A stretch of 64,000 bases of DNA from Rotaria macrura (Eukaryota > Rotifera > Eurotatoria > Philodinida > Philodinidae), in NCBI GenBank assembly GCA_900239685.1, contig OENT01000097.1, forward strand, positions 124,001 through 188,000, given 5' to 3'. Shown here piece after piece: positions 1 to 14,164 of the stretch; positions within the stretch are counted from its first letter, which is position 1, and the number at the start of each line of letters is the position of its first letter. Below the pieces are notes generated by a model, which was given only the letters and a program-made list of their open reading frames with translations, did not search any database and was not told where the DNA came from. The position numbers and the translations under genes were made by a program.

Positions 1-1411
1 GTATTTGTTGTACACGACTGTCTCGAACAACAGATGTTTGTTGATCTTTTTCGATTTTATTTTGTAATCCACGAAATTGACGTTCTTTCCGCCAATCATT
101 GAATGCAGTTACAAATACAACGACAAGAACAGCAACGAGAATAGCTACACCTTCGATCCAATCAAGATTTGCTAAAATAAAATATTTCTTTCTAATTATT
201 TCTATCAGATGAAACTAATTTTTGACTCTATACTGTATTGTTCGTAAATACGACAACATTATTTCACTTCGAATCTTTAAATAATGACTTTGTTCAATAT
301 CGTATGATAGAGAAACGTATGCCATACATTTGAATATTCATTACACTTTCATTCTATTCTATTTTCATCGACGAAAAGAAACAAGAATCATGTTTTCATG
401 ATATATGATATAGTTGGAATTCTTTAGTGAAACACGTTTTATCTCGATATGCAAACACTAAATGCTAATCGAGAATGTTTTTTTGTTCACTAGGTTAAGC
501 TTGGTTAATATGAAAAGCTGACTTCATAATAACCTTTGACGTCAATAAGATCGTTCTTTTTTTTTTGCACTTTTAGTCAATGACATCTGCTGCGTTTTTA
601 TCATTAATTTCACTACTATCTTTATTTCAAAAAGATTTATTCGCATCGGTAGAAAATTAGAACATCTAGACGTGATTTACGTTCGTTGATGTACCATAAA
701 GATTGACGTTCATAGAAATTTTCTCATTGTTTCCGTTTCAATCTCAATCGGAACCATTCAAGATTAATTAGGTTTTATGTACTCATCGAGCATCGTATAC
801 CTGAAGAAGAAGAAAGGCAACATTAAAAGACCAAGGTGAATGAGCACATAAAAATAAAGACCTATTACTAAGATCATTTAGTATAATCGATGAAAGTCAC
901 TATTATCGCTACTGAAAAGATTTAATCGCATTTTATGTTTTTTAATCCACTTATTGAGACGTAGGTCAAGAAGATGAAATATCATGCTATGCTTACATTC
1001 ATGTTCATTATTGTTGATGTCTTCTCGAGGTGGTTTATAGAAAGAGAGACCAACCGAAACAACAGCGCATGTTAATAGTATAACCAACAACATATCATGA
1101 AGTGCATCCCAACATAATCTTAAAAATGATTTCATTGCTTTGGGTGGTATTTCGTTTTTTCCAAAGGCTATGCGACGTTGCTCAAGATCACATTGATTAT
1201 TGGAATCCAAGCCATTACTACTATGAACTTTTAATTTTTCTAATATTCCTGTAACACCATCATACTCCGATGATTGAAGTTTTTCCATTAAATCTTGTCC
1301 TCTTACATCCATAAGATCTTTAAGTTGATCAAGTGTTATATCAAACATTGACGAATCACCACCACCTACAACAGCTTGATCAGCTGTTGTTTTCTTTTTT
1401 AACAATGGCAT
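1..1411 (-). CDS. PMCA: Plasma-membrane calcium-transporting ATPase (PMCA), N-terminal part, runs off window
   Basis: P-type ATPase expected to pump Ca2+ out of the cell. Exon 1 (997-1411) starts at ATG 1411 and encodes 138 residues. These hold the PMCA N-terminal helix region ([16 protein letters not shown]), the [15 protein letters not shown] segment and the first membrane span ([19 protein letters not shown]). Exon 2 (171 down past base 1) joins in phase 1 and reads [19 protein letters not shown], then [16 protein letters not shown], which is the second span and the start of the actuator domain. The phosphorylation site and C-terminus lie outside the window. The start codon directly follows a TTTAG acceptor-like sequence, which suits a trans-splice site or a 5'UTR intron. 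Identification is from recall of family sequences and is strong. Confidence 0.92.
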
Positions 1412-1636
1412 CTAAACAAAAAATAATTAGCACGATGTTCATTAGACATTCGATATAATTCAATGAAAAAGGAAAACATTCTGTGAAGAAACTATGCGAA
1501 CCAATAAATCCAATGACGAACACAAGTTATTTTCTATGATCGATTTTGAACTGAATTCCTTTTTTTTTTCTTTGTTTCATTCCTTTTATTCGAAAGAAGA
1601 CGTAAAAACCTTCGAAAGAAAGAAACAAAGATTACG

Positions 1637-1642
1637 TTTATT
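1637..1642 (-). promoter_or_regulatory. Polyadenylation signal AATAAA
   Basis: AATAAA on the minus strand, about 20 nt after the stop codon of the unrecognised gene at 1664 and about 225 bp before the PMCA start. It supports the view that the upstream exons belong to a separate transcript. Confidence 0.45.
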
Positions 1643-1663
1643 ATTTACTTAGATTACGACTTT

Positions 1664-4507
1664 CTATTCCTCTTCGCCCTTTTCTCCTAAATTCATTGAA
1701 GGTATCACATGTCCATTTCGTCTGAGATCAGCATCTTCAAGTTCCTTTATTTAATTTTCTCTAAGGATAAACTCACTGTTCGACTTGTGTAATACAAAGA
1801 AACTCACAGCACTGATGAAAATATTTTTCAAAATATTATCTGGTATCTCTCTCTGCTACTAATTATGTTTACTGTCGGCATATAAGATTGTTTCTGGTTG
1901 GAAAAGACAGGCAAAGCGGGAATACTACTATTTCAAATTAACGAAGAAACAAATGATATGTATATGCTTCTCGTAAAATTGTGAAGCAGTATATAGTAGG
2001 GAATGAGATTTTTTTTCTGCGTCTTTGTTGGTGTCCGAGTTTCAGCTTGATGACAGAGACAAATAACGGGAATCATACGTCGAAAGGAGACAAACGACTA
2101 GAAGAAATGTAATACATATGTTGAGTATACACACAGGAAAGAAACGTCAATTTAATATTTCATGAATCTATAGCTGAAAGATTATCGATTTTAGGTTAAA
2201 ATGATTCTATATAGACTATTAAACTGTCCTAATATCGTTTTAGACAATATCATTATTGATTTCTACTTGCGCTTGTCAATGAAAATTTTGTAAAAATTTA
2301 TCATTTATACTATGATTTCGGATGATGAAACTAATCATTCAAACGTCTCTTCTCTCATGTTCTTTTCTCTTTGACCATTTCTTATCATTCTCGTATGTTA
2401 GTTGTTAGCATGATTACATTCCTGTGTTTGTCTAATTATATATAAATACAGACACGAATACTATTGCATCGTGTATGTAATATTGATGGTTACTATTCTA
2501 AGACCATTTACCATGGAAACCTATCAATGAACATGACTTTTTTTTCCGATATGAAAATTGCAGAGAAATATCGAGACGATGAATGAAATCTTCATTAAAA
2601 TATTTCTCAAAGAATTGAACCGAACTGATCCTAACATAAGGATATTTTATTTGATTCAATTCAAAATGGTTTCATGTTTTTTTTCAAAAACAAAACTTAC
2701 CTTTTTCTTCGGTTGTTGAACTTCAGTTTCTATTGATGAATCCAATAGCGGCATTTCTACTTGTTGTGCATCTTCATTTAATTGTGCATTTTTTGATGTT
2801 GATGAAGAAAACTTTTTCTTGGTAGTCTTATCTCCTCGAGCAGATGTTTCTGTAGTTATTTCCGTCCTTTTAATAAAGAAAAACAAATATTCTATGTCAT
2901 TCTATTGAATCAAGTTGTGTTCAAAGTTTTATTCAAGTTGTTTGCTCATATTCATCTTCTATTTTATGACAATGCAATTCAATGTTGCTGCTGTAGAAAT
3001 TTTCTTGGTCATATTTCTTTAAAATTGATTTTTATAACCATAGGTTCTATTCATTGTAAATAATTATTCTATCTGACATTGATCATGATCGTCTCGTATT
3101 TGGAGAATACATGTGTAATCAAATAAAACGATAGTTATGAACATGTAGACTATTAACATACAGGACAGTATCGTGTCGACAGGCATAGGAAGAAATACAA
3201 TTACATATTCGCACATATGACTATCTAAATATGCTTGAATAGGAAATAAACATCGACATTATTATATAAGATGAATCAAACAAGAGAACGTATTCAACGA
3301 AAATGTTGAAAAGATAAAAAAAAAAAACATATCATTGGATATTATCTCTTTCTAAATATATGTAGAGAAAAATTCTTTTAAATCTATTCAAGCAAACAAC
3401 TATTAATAGATATTAATTTGCAAGATGAGTTGTACATATCAAATTTAGTGAATGATTCAAAATGAATGACCTTTGAAGATCATTCATTCGTTCATATTGA
3501 AGTACCTTTTAAACAATTCTTTTATGTTAATATGAATGCTTCGGAAAAACTGCGATGATATGAAGTGGTCTAATGTGATTAAAGTATGAACTACAAAAGT
3601 CTATTATTAATATCGATTCCATACGAGAAACTTTTATGTCTCAAGAAAGAAGAGCTAACATAATTTGTCATATTGAAATCTGATGAAACTGGAATTTTTC
3701 GTATAAAACACGATATCAAAAAGATTATTCAATTTCATAGAAGAGTTAATGATTATCTATTCCAAATATCTCGCTCTAATCAATACTACGTGAGAGTAAA
3801 TGGGATAGTATATTATTTACTGTTATTGAAAAACTGGGGCCAAAGTTTTACACAATCATTAATATAGAGAATGACTTATTAACTTTTTTAATGATACTTA
3901 TTAATGTGTGCTAATCTTTGCTCAAGAAAGAAAAGTTACCTTTACCATCGATATATTGAAAAATTTGTCGTCTTCATCTTAGTGATCATGCTCATGCAAT
4001 AACAACAATTAAAACGGATGTCTATTATTGTTTTTCAACTAGTACCATGGGAGTACACTTGCAATAAGAAGTTTTGATAAATAAAATAATCATACTCATA
4101 CTATCGAATTAAGCTTCTGATTCAAAAGAAAATATTGTGACTACTAATATGAACAGAAAAATACGATCAGGTTTCAACAAGATGCAAAAAGAAAAATAGT
4201 ATAATCGTATCAGACGAGGGTCTTTTCCTGAAATTTCTGCCCTACATTTTGCTCGCCAATTTTTCTAAAGAATAGTTTTTGTCGGAAATGCTATGACACA
4301 TATTAAAATATGGTCATGTTTGATGAAAAATCTCGTATAATGCCTTTGCCAGTTAATAGAAAGCGTATCGAAGAAATATCGCAACTGTTTTCTATACTTA
4401 TTATTACTATTGTATTAAGAGAATCGAGAAAAATTTAATATTACAAAAAGATCGTTCTAGCAAAAAAAAAAAGAATTACTTACTTGAAGGATGAATGCTA
4501 TCGTTTT
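1664..4507 (-). CDS. Unrecognised gene, 3' exons only (at least four small exons, 5' end not found)
   Basis: The last exon (1664-1744) is entered through an AAAG acceptor and reads ELEDADLRRNGHVIPSMNLG then EKGEEE and a stop, with an AATAAA signal on the minus strand at 1637-1642. The exon before it (2701-2866) ends in a strong GTAAGT donor in the same phase. It is rich in Ser, Thr and Lys and carries a dileucine-like EMPLLDSS. Two further candidates, 3940-3977 and 4484-4507, join in frame as NDSIHPSNEDDKFFNISMVK. Their junction to 2866 needs a further exon, because the phases do not match directly. No known domain was recognised; the charged composition suggests a cytoplasmic or disordered tail. 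The gene ends 252 bp upstream of the PMCA start on the same strand. It could instead be an alternative 5' part of the PMCA locus, but the in-frame stop argues against that. Confidence 0.45.
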
Positions 4508-5436
4508 CTAAAGCGAAACATTTCCTAAGAAGCAACTTCCTGACAGTGTCTTTGAATGCACAAAAAGAAAAGAAAATGACATTGTCTCATTGAGTCTTCA
4601 CTTCTTGTTCATCGAGAACCTAGTTAATTTATGGCATTTCTAAAAGATTAACTAAGAGGATGATGAAGAACTCTGTCCTAAAATAGATAGATAGAATAAT
4701 GTCATGTCCCTACGATTGATAACATCAACAACATCATGCTTCACATTTTAATGCCTTCCAGGGATGTGATAAAAGCTTTGTTACATATGTTCACTTGTAC
4801 GTTACTAAAAGCTGGTTTCAGCTCATCACATACGATTCATAGTACTAACGATACAATGGCATTCTTTCTCATCAAAATCAGGAAATTTAGTACTTGTGTT
4901 TTTCCGGTGGATTCCATTAGATTTCTTTGTTTGTTCGAATGTTGACTTTCTTTTGTCAACAATAGTAGCCTAAAGAATGAGAATCATAATGAATTTTCAC
5001 AATTTATCAGAGATTCTGTACATTGTCGATGTATAAAATCATTTACTTTTAGTTTCAATGTTAACGAACATATCGATTTTCATATTGTTGAAGAAAAAAA
5101 GAAGATTATTCACACATAGTTACATTGGCTTGTCCATATGGCAATATGTCGAGACAAGAAATTTTAATGGATTCGTGTCAATAATTTATTTTATTTCACA
5201 GAGATTAACATTATGTATCCTTTAGTTTCGTTACACTAATGTAAAATAAGCATAGTAAAAAATGTCTAAGTCGAGATGATGGTTTCCCGACATGAAATCA
5301 TTCGTCAAATCAATGATTATCTCTTTTTTTTTCCTACTGTATATGGTGAATAGAATTTTTCTTATTTTCTTTTTAATTCGTTCTGTTATTTATCGAGCGT
5401 TATTTATTTTGTATTTTTATATTTCATTTTCATAAT

Positions 5437-5463
5437 TTATTATTATTATTATTATTATTATTA
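5437..5463. repeat. TTA trinucleotide microsatellite
   Basis: About nine uninterrupted TTA units in non-coding DNA. Confidence 0.9.
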
Positions 5464-8400
5464 GGACTGTCATTCTGCTTGTGATTGATTTGACTGACAT
5501 ATAAGATGATCATACAAATTGATTGGAACATCAAGTCTTAATACGCTACTAATGTACTGATATTGATAGAACAAAGACAACGAATTCATGCGTTGTTGTT
5601 ATTCATAATATGAATCTGATAAATGAATACATTACTAGTGATTCTTTTCTGTATGTATTGGGTAGTATGGTTTATTTTAGAAAAAAAATAGAAAACTGTG
5701 ACATTAAGACCATCGAAAAATCTTTTCCGATTATTTTATATATCGATAATACTTTGAAACGTTCAACATTGGTTCAAGTCTTACTGTTAATTTCATACAG
5801 ACATTTACTATGAGACTAGTCGTGTGTTATTCCTGCTCAGTTTTTTTTATAGAATCATACCGCACGACCTTTCATCAACTAACCGAAATCGGATAGAGGG
5901 AGGGGTGATAATGTATTTATTCAAGCTTATAATCACCATGCTGCCTCAAAAACAAAGAAAAAGAATAGCACAAGTTTCACAAACAGAATCAAACGAATAA
6001 TAATAAAAACAGTTCCAGAAGACACACGAATTTTTTTTAGATCGCCTTGCATGAAATGTGATAACAGCTATGTTTTTAAATATTGTGAGTAGATTTGAAA
6101 ATAGCAAAAATTCTAAACGTATTAAGACCGTTATAGTGTATTAATAGTTGATACTATCGAAGACACGCAAGATATTCATCAGAATTAAAGTATCGCATAA
6201 TTATATTATCTTCATTTCTATTATTCTTTCAATTTCAATTTTGTTTTATAAACTAAAATCCAATCTACGACTCGAATAGTAAATAATTTGAAAATACATT
6301 TTCATATTAAAATCTGTTTGTAAGTGATGTTGACTAGCATGTTTGACTGCAATGTTTCTTCACAATCAAAGGTACTGTATTAAGTCAGATTGATGTTCAA
6401 AATTTTCGAGTCGAAACTTTTTCCAACGGAACCAATACTTCTACAGAATTCTTGAAGATTTTTCACAACATTTAAAACCTATAGGCTTCAATTTTGTTTT
6501 CCCAGCATATACAGATGACGATGTTCCAGAAAATTGGTAGGCATGAATGAAATTTGATTTCTGATTTCATATGAAATAAGTTAATTAAGAAAAATTAGTC
6601 ACCTACGCTGATCATCACATCGTTCTTTCAATCGGAAACTTCTATTAAACAGAGTCTAAAACTAGATAAAGTACAACTATTGAGAATTTTAACTTGATGG
6701 AATTTTCAAGTAATTGCACTCTACTAATGTGAAAAAGTAATTAGATTGATTCCATTGTCATGTCTCGAAGAAAAAAAATCAAAAACAGACGTTTACACTA
6801 CATCTCTATGCCAGGTTGCCAATATGATTATTAAATTCTTTAATGTTATTTTTCCTTGAATTCTGTTCGAGCAAAAGCTTTTTCGTTTTTATCAATTAAG
6901 CAATAATCGAATGACAAAGTTCGCATCTACAAAACATGAATAGTTTCTTATAAATCTAGGTTTTCATCTAGAAACAAGAAATGAAAATGAAATACTTGTG
7001 TTATCATTGAAAAATTAACTTATTGAATTCGCATACATTCGACTTAAACATATGTTGTTAAAAGCTATATAATCGATTCTATTCATCATAAGTCAATATA
7101 ATTCTTACAATTATTAGGCAAATTTATAATAGTCAACTTTATTCCGAACTATTTTTATCATGATCACTAATCAGTCAATTTTTTCAACTTTGACCATGAA
7201 TTATTTCAACTCATATTCATTAATTATACATGTTCATATCAGAGATTTCAAACTGCAATCATGTAATTTTCTCTTCTGAATGATGCAGCTAGTATTTATC
7301 GTTGCTTTTGACTTAGGACAAGATAATAGGTGCATTCTGTGCTCTTCCCATCAGTTTTCTGTTGTACTTCCTTGTTGGTTCTTCGTTTCTCTTCAGCACT
7401 CATCAATGTATTAGTTGAAAACGGCAAAGAAAAAAAAAATGAGAAGACTCAGCTCAGCGTACTAATATATATCATGATGTACAATCAAGAATGAAAAGAA
7501 AGAGAAATCTTCTATCGTAATTTCACGTTGAAAATAAAACAGACATGATCATTCTAGTTTAGAAAATTATCTAAACTATTTTACAATCTACATTGAAATT
7601 TGTTGCCGTTAGATGAGAGCCATATTCGATTGTTTGAGTAATTATGATGCTGAATAGCTCATCAATTCACGATTACCATTGGCTATAGAGCGAAACAATT
7701 CTATTGTCGTGTGTGAGCCATTGTACGTTGCAAGTGTGTGCAAAGGAGCCATGTGTTTTGTTCAAAAATATTAGTACATAAAAGAATACCTAAGACAAGC
7801 CTCTTTAGATTTCAGTTCTCTCATGTGAAGATTTGATTAAGAGTCTGATTTTCATCATTCCTAACAGACATTTCAATCGGATCAAACCCATTTCGTTTTC
7901 TGATTAATCTAATCTACTTACACACTATCTAACGAAATGATTTACTATTATAGCTATTGTAAGTATTTTGGAACGTGTTCTCTGAATAATCCAATCGTTA
8001 TTATTGAGAAAACATTTTCAATACATAGAAAATAGGTTTATTCCACTATTCATTTTTCTACATAGAATTCTTTTAGATAAAGAAACAACTAGACCTTGAA
8101 TAGGAGCAATCAACTTACATGTTGTCGACCAATCTAGACATGAATCTCGTTCTTGTGCTGAAACACGTTCTTGTTAGCTGAAATTTTCACTTGTAGGCAC
8201 GGTGTGCGCAAGCAAATAAATAAGTAAAAGTTCTAAAAAGAAAAAAAATACTATTAGACACGATGAGAACTTATTTCTTATAGTATAATAAGAAAAATGC
8301 ATGTTATTTCACGTAGATGAATCGATATGCCATTCATACATATATATATATATATATAGATCAACGAGAAGACGAGGACTATTCAAACTTCATTAATGTA

Positions 8401-8670
8401 TAAATGACTACAGGGCATCAAAATGAAACGTTTTGATAGAACGTGGATATGTATATTCATTTTGCCATTATTTTTCTAACGTTCCATCGTCGTTTTTTTC
8501 TTAACGGTGGTACTATGTAGAATAGAATATTCATGCAGCACTGCAATTATTATTGTAGATGTAAGGGTGTTTCTTTTTTTCCCCTCTTCTTTCCCTTTTT
8601 AACGAGAAGAAGAAGCGGAAAAAAGAACGCTTGCCACAATTTTTATTTTCTCATCAAACAAATATTAAAA

Positions 8671-8679
<9 letters not shown>

Positions 8680-8706
<27 letters not shown>
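8680..8706. repeat. AT dinucleotide microsatellite after a poly-A run
   Basis: A run of A followed by about 13 AT units. A similar shorter AT tract lies at 8339-8358. Confidence 0.9.
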
Positions 8707-11383
8707 CTAATAACTTGTCCGTATGACTTAATCAATAATTTACATGTATTGAAAAATACAAATAGTCAAAATTAGATTAGAAACAAACAAAATTAATAGA
8801 ATTGTTTTCACATTGAAATCTAAGATAACAAATACAAACTAGAAAATTCATCCAAATCTATATTCACTCCATAACACATACATCGATCGATCAATCAATC
8901 GATTTGTTATTTTGTTGCCCATAAATATCATATTAGTCAATACTGAATGTTAATCATGAACATAATTCATCTACTTTATTTAAGCCATTGACGTTTTCCA
9001 TATCTATCTATTGACGATTTACTACAAATGTAATCATAGTTGCCAGTAATTCTATAATAAAAAAAAAAGTTGGAATAGAAACCAATATTCTCACTAAAGA
9101 CAAAAACAAGTAGTAGACTATTCATTGTTCAGTTATTATATTGAATGATGAATGATCTGTTATTTATAGGTTTTCATTAAAAATTCCAAATATCGATTCA
9201 TGTCTCAATAAATAAATGTGAATTGATCTAGTTATTATACGAACTGTCACTAAAATGGATGATTATTTGATAGTCTATTTCTATAACAAGGAAAATTTCA
9301 ATGGGAAATTTTCTGTCATAATAAATGCCTTTTTAAATAATGAATGATTGAATATTTGTCAAATTGAATGAATCTCAAGTCTTTGACACTAAGATTGCTA
9401 ACAAAAAACTATCACTAAATTATTTATACGAGGACCATTAGCGTGTTGAATTCCATGATATTTTACTCGAAGAGAATGAAAATATGAATCTAGCTGTCTC
9501 ATTGTTCTCTTTAATTCAATAAATAATGAGCATAACTATAACGCATATTGTTTTTCTTGGAAAGTCGATACATTCTAAATAAAATGAAAATATTCTTTTT
9601 TTATAGAAAAATGAAGGCATAGAGTAAATTCATTATGTTTCATAGTTACCTGTGTAATGTCTGAGCTAAGAAGTGTATTAAAGAATATATATGCGCTAAA
9701 AATTCACATCTCTTCATTATAACAGATCGTGTTAGTTGCTAGTCAAAGAGTATTGCGTGCTGTACAGATTGTTTTAGATTTATATTCAGATATTCTATAT
9801 CATAACATTTCGCTATAATATGCGAATTGTTTCCTTATTGTATGTCTTTAGAGGATAAAGTAAAAAAAGGGACAGCGAAGAAATCTGTCACCGAATAGAT
9901 ACTATAAAAAAAAATTGTCAATGATTAGCAATAGTAACTTCATTGTATTCTAAAATTTAATTTTGAAGCAATTCCGTTAACAACTTCTTCTTTTGACAAA
10001 GCCTTCCGTGCAATAGAATAAAGGAGAAGTATGTGAGATATGTCATGAAAAGGCCTGACATGATTTGCAATCACTTGATTAATGTATGCAAGTCTATTCT
10101 TAATCAGATTTCATCTACAAACAAGACTTCTTTCATCTGAACAAAGCAGTTGGTTAGATTTGATTCTAACTTACGCAGCTGCTCAACCTCTTCTGTTGAA
10201 CGTACGACACATAAAACTAAACTTGTGTTCAATGTCAAAACTAATGTGCTGCATTTGCTTTTTCGGTATAACTAATCGAATTTACATCTCGATGAAGGAT
10301 TTTAAGTCTCTATTTATAACATGATAAGCACTCATTCGGATATATAACTTCTAAGAGAAGAAAATAAGAGAGACAAGTTAAAGAATACGTTGGCATAAAT
10401 GAAAGGATGTCACGAATTGATTTTCATGGTAAGAAGAGCTATTGTAAATTATAGACGGTCTACGTCAGGGACATACATCAATACATTTCTTTTTACAAGT
10501 ATGTGGAAAATGATTTCTAAAGTATACGATTGAAACTTTGAAATTTTTATACAAAGATCAAAACTGCACTCTTAAACGTTGATTTTCAAAAGCATTCTGT
10601 ATGTTTCTTTCTTTTGAAATTTTTAAAATCCCTAATGTTTGTATTGTTGTCAAGTGAAGCCTTTTTATTTTTCTCCGTTCATGAATTTTATCTTCCTGCA
10701 TAAAAATTTGCTAGTTTTGTCTTCCGCATGGGACGCAACCTTGTAAATTAAGTGTTATCAATAGAAGAACGACATGAATTTATCAAGAATATGTTACTTT
10801 TAGTATTTCAAAAATTTTCTCATAACAAAATAAAAATTCAAAACAAACTGTAAAACTTTCCGGACACTGCTGTACTTCATCAACTGAGTCGTACTGTTGC
10901 ATCTCTCTATACAGTAGAATGAACACAATCAATTGTATCAAACGACATTGAACGTTCTATTTAACATTTTTTTTCTGATTCATATATTCGAAATCCGTTA
11001 AGGAAATTGACATTTCCTTATGATTCGACACTATAAAATTTTGAATTGGTAATCTAAACGTCATTTATTCCTTTCTCATCCGGACGCATCATCTCCATCA
11101 TGCATTGCGTTTTCTAAAAGTCTTGTTCGCTAAATATCATCATATGATAAAATGCAGTCAACGTTTAATTTATTTCTCGATTTTAAATAATAGGAGTACA
11201 TGTAACTACAAACAAGAATTTCTGTTAAAGCATGTTTCTACTTGATTAATATGAAGAAAGCGAGAAAGAAAAAATATCTAATTCAAAAAAAACAAAATAC
11301 AACATAGAAAAGCTGACGAAAGAAAAAATATGATTTTATTTTTTGATAAATCGAGAATAGTGTACGTGCATTGAGTAGGCGTT

Positions 11384-12874
11384 TTAACGATTGTTGCTTT
11401 TCTTATCTTTGTTTTGTGACTAGAAGAAAAGAATGAATTATTAAAATAGAATATTCAGAAACAAAAACAAAATAGACATACATTTTTAAGTAAAATAATC
11501 AGAATTCGAACGAATAAATCGACTATATCGATAAATAGAAGAAGTGCATGTCTAAAAAGAAAATATATAATTAATCATACGTTGATATTACATGTTTTTA
11601 ATACATGTTGAGAACTCTATTCATTAGTATATTTTACATCTTATTCAAAACGCATTGATATACAAGTGTATAATCTATACATCTCATGTTCTCATGCTAA
11701 ATAATTTCAGAACACACAAGTTCATAACTACTTGACTACGAAAGAAGGATTTGACTCAGAATGAACTTTTAAGAAAAAACGATGTCTGAATTGAAACTCA
11801 ATTATAATTGTTAAATCCTAGCAAATTGGAAGCAACGTATATCATAGGTTAAAAATGTGGATTGTCAAGTTAATAGGTCAACTAATAAATGTCAAAAAAT
11901 ATTTTCGAGTTAAGACACGAAAATATCTTCGAAGAATTTAGTTTTGCTTGACATCCGAAAAAAAAAGATATTTCCACAAACAAATGTATTAGTTGATGAC
12001 ACAATGTTCAACTTTAAATCTGTAGATATTTACTTGACATAATTCATATCTCCATTGTTAGCTCGTTCGACAATTATTTGAGTATCATATAAAATATATC
12101 CACAAGCTAGAGCCAAGCCAAGATAAAGATTAACCTAAAGAAAAAATATAATCAATATTTTATATTGCACCAAAATGAATTTCTATTCTGTTTACATTGA
12201 AGATCAATTGTGAACGTCCAAATAAATTCATCAAACTAAGGAAAAACATAATCGACGTGCCTGTACCCAATAAACCTACATATTTACAAACATAGATATA
12301 ACGTTATATTCTACACTCGAACCTTACCTCCAAGATATAAATAAGCTCGGTTTTTTGTTAATAATGCACTTAATGAAAAGCATACAAATATGATTGTTGT
12401 GAGTAAAAATGCTGTAACGATTAGTTGTGGATCGATCATTATTGCCAAACTAATTAATGGGCTTAAATACATGCCAGTGAATAATGCTGTAGCAGACATT
12501 AATCCAAAGCATTTCATTTGTGTGCGTTGATTAAATTCAATCGAGAAAAGCCAAATGCTTGTAATAATGGAGCCGAATACTGCCAAACGAGGATAGTTGA
12601 GCCAACCTGTCATGGATAAATATACACCCAATGTTGCACAAAGAGTTGCACCCAACAAACAAGTATAAACATTTTTCAAATGATTTTGAACCCGTGGTTG
12701 TCTAAATCAGACGAAGACGATCAGTTGAGAAAAATAAACAAATAGAATTTATGCTTACAAATTTGAAAAATCGAAAAGTGTTTTCAAATCAAATTTACTT
12801 CCTGTGCTTGCTTTCCCATCAGGCCCAAATCGGTTCGTATTTCCGAATAAAGGAAATGAATCTGTTCGTGACAT
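11384..12874 (-). CDS. TMBIM6: Bax inhibitor-1 / TMBIM6 homologue, complete, six exons
   Basis: Multi-pass ER membrane protein of the Bax inhibitor-1 family, known to suppress cell death and to modulate ER Ca2+ leak. Exons: 12759-12874, 12328-12701, 12196-12275, 12034-12134, 11482-11551 and 11384-11419, all with GT...AG introns and continuous phase. They give 258 residues against about 237 in human. The N-terminus KFDLKTLFDFSNLQPRVQNH matches the soluble TMBIM6 head. IVTAFLLTTIIFVCFSLSAL, SYLFLGG-like YLYLGG and the ILYDTQIIVERAN motif (with the family's Asp) follow. The last spans lie in HALLLFIDIVDLFVRILIIL, and the tail is a basic NKDKKSNNR. A TTCTAG acceptor-like site lies 8 nt before the ATG. 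The fit to the family is very good. Confidence 0.95.
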
Positions 12875-14164
12875 ATTTAACTAGAATATCGATTAAAAAT
12901 CTAAAAAAGAATCACATGTTCTACAATATTCTAGAACAAAAAAAGACATTGTCCCGATAACATTTTTTCATACTGCATTCGACGGAAAATAAAGTCATTT
13001 TATGGTTTCATTTTGCTTATTAGAATTCTTCCTGTCCTATTGATGTAAGGCATTACTGTTCACTACAACTAAAGGTCTTCGTTAATACTTAAACATAAAG
13101 CTAAAATTGTAATCAGTAATTCATTTCATACTTATCTATCTTGTAAAATTTGTTTGGTCAGCTTTTTATTTTATTCTCAGCCATTTTTGCTCTCATGGTG
13201 CTATGTGTCTATGTGAATTATGTCAGTAAGTTTAGTAACTATTGTTTTGAAATAAAAAGCAATCTTCTACTAACTAACAGGACATGTTTTGTATACTGTT
13301 GCTACTGCTTGAGTATTTAGGGTCGGAATGAAGGAAAAATATAGGGGGCGCATGCTTTACTATTTCTTGTCAATAGCCATGTTTTTCTAAATGAGAAAAC
13401 AAAAGGGCAACACTATAAATCGACAAAATCTTAGAGTATAATATAAGATTAGTCACATGTACTGTGTCAAAGAAATCATCATTTCAAATGACGTACATTT
13501 GAAATCTTCCAATCTTATTTTCCAACGTGGAGATGAAAGGAAGAGAACAAACCCCAACAACAAAATAAAATAAAATAAATAAATAATAAATAGTGAAATC
13601 ATGTAAGTCATTTGTAGATCAGATAACGAATCTCGACGTGGCAAGAAGTAATTCGGTTTCGTTATGAAAGTTTATGCAAAACATAAGTAAAACGAATTTA
13701 TTTCACAATAGAAACTAATAAGAATCAACAATGTGTCAATGTAAACAAGTATAATTGGTAGCAAATAGAGAATATTAAAACATTGTTAAACAGTGACATC
13801 TGTTAAAAATAGAAATGTAAGCAATAAAATATTGATACGATCATAATTTCTTCGTTTGTAAAAGGAGCAAAAATAAACAAAAATAAAAACAGAACATCAC
13901 GAATGGAAGAAAAATCTAATCATTGACTCAACTAGGCAAAACAACTGAAACAAAGTACTTTAACAAACTTTAAAGATATGTTCCAGCTATCGCGTAGAAG
14001 CTCATAGCTAATTCAAGTTCTCTGTAAAAGTGTGTGACGAATAATATTACTTTGATATCATCAAAACCAATGAAGTAATCAGGGTTTTTTCGTCGAAAAG
14101 ACTCATACCGTACAAATTCAAAGTAATGTACTCGTTACATACTTTGACACAGAGTCAAGAATCT
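12875..14164. other. Intergenic stretch between TMBIM6 and the kinase gene
   Basis: Lies upstream of TMBIM6 and downstream of the kinase gene, both on the minus strand, so it should hold the TMBIM6 promoter and the kinase 3'UTR. One minus-strand open stretch (13453-13644) has a hydrophobic segment but no ATG of its own and no clear splice partners. Nothing else was seen. Confidence 0.5.

Larger units (their letters stand above)
4508..11383. other. Long AT-rich stretch without a supported gene
   Basis: No reading frame of convincing length on either strand. A few tiny minus-strand exon candidates bounded by AG and GT are present (around 6606-6646, 8118-8172 and a 16-nt one near 9653-9668). 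They could belong to the unrecognised gene at 1664-4507, but their phases cannot be reconciled by eye. The stretch also holds a TTA microsatellite (about 5437-5463) and two AT microsatellites (8339-8358, 8680-8706). Nothing else stood out. Confidence 0.5.
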
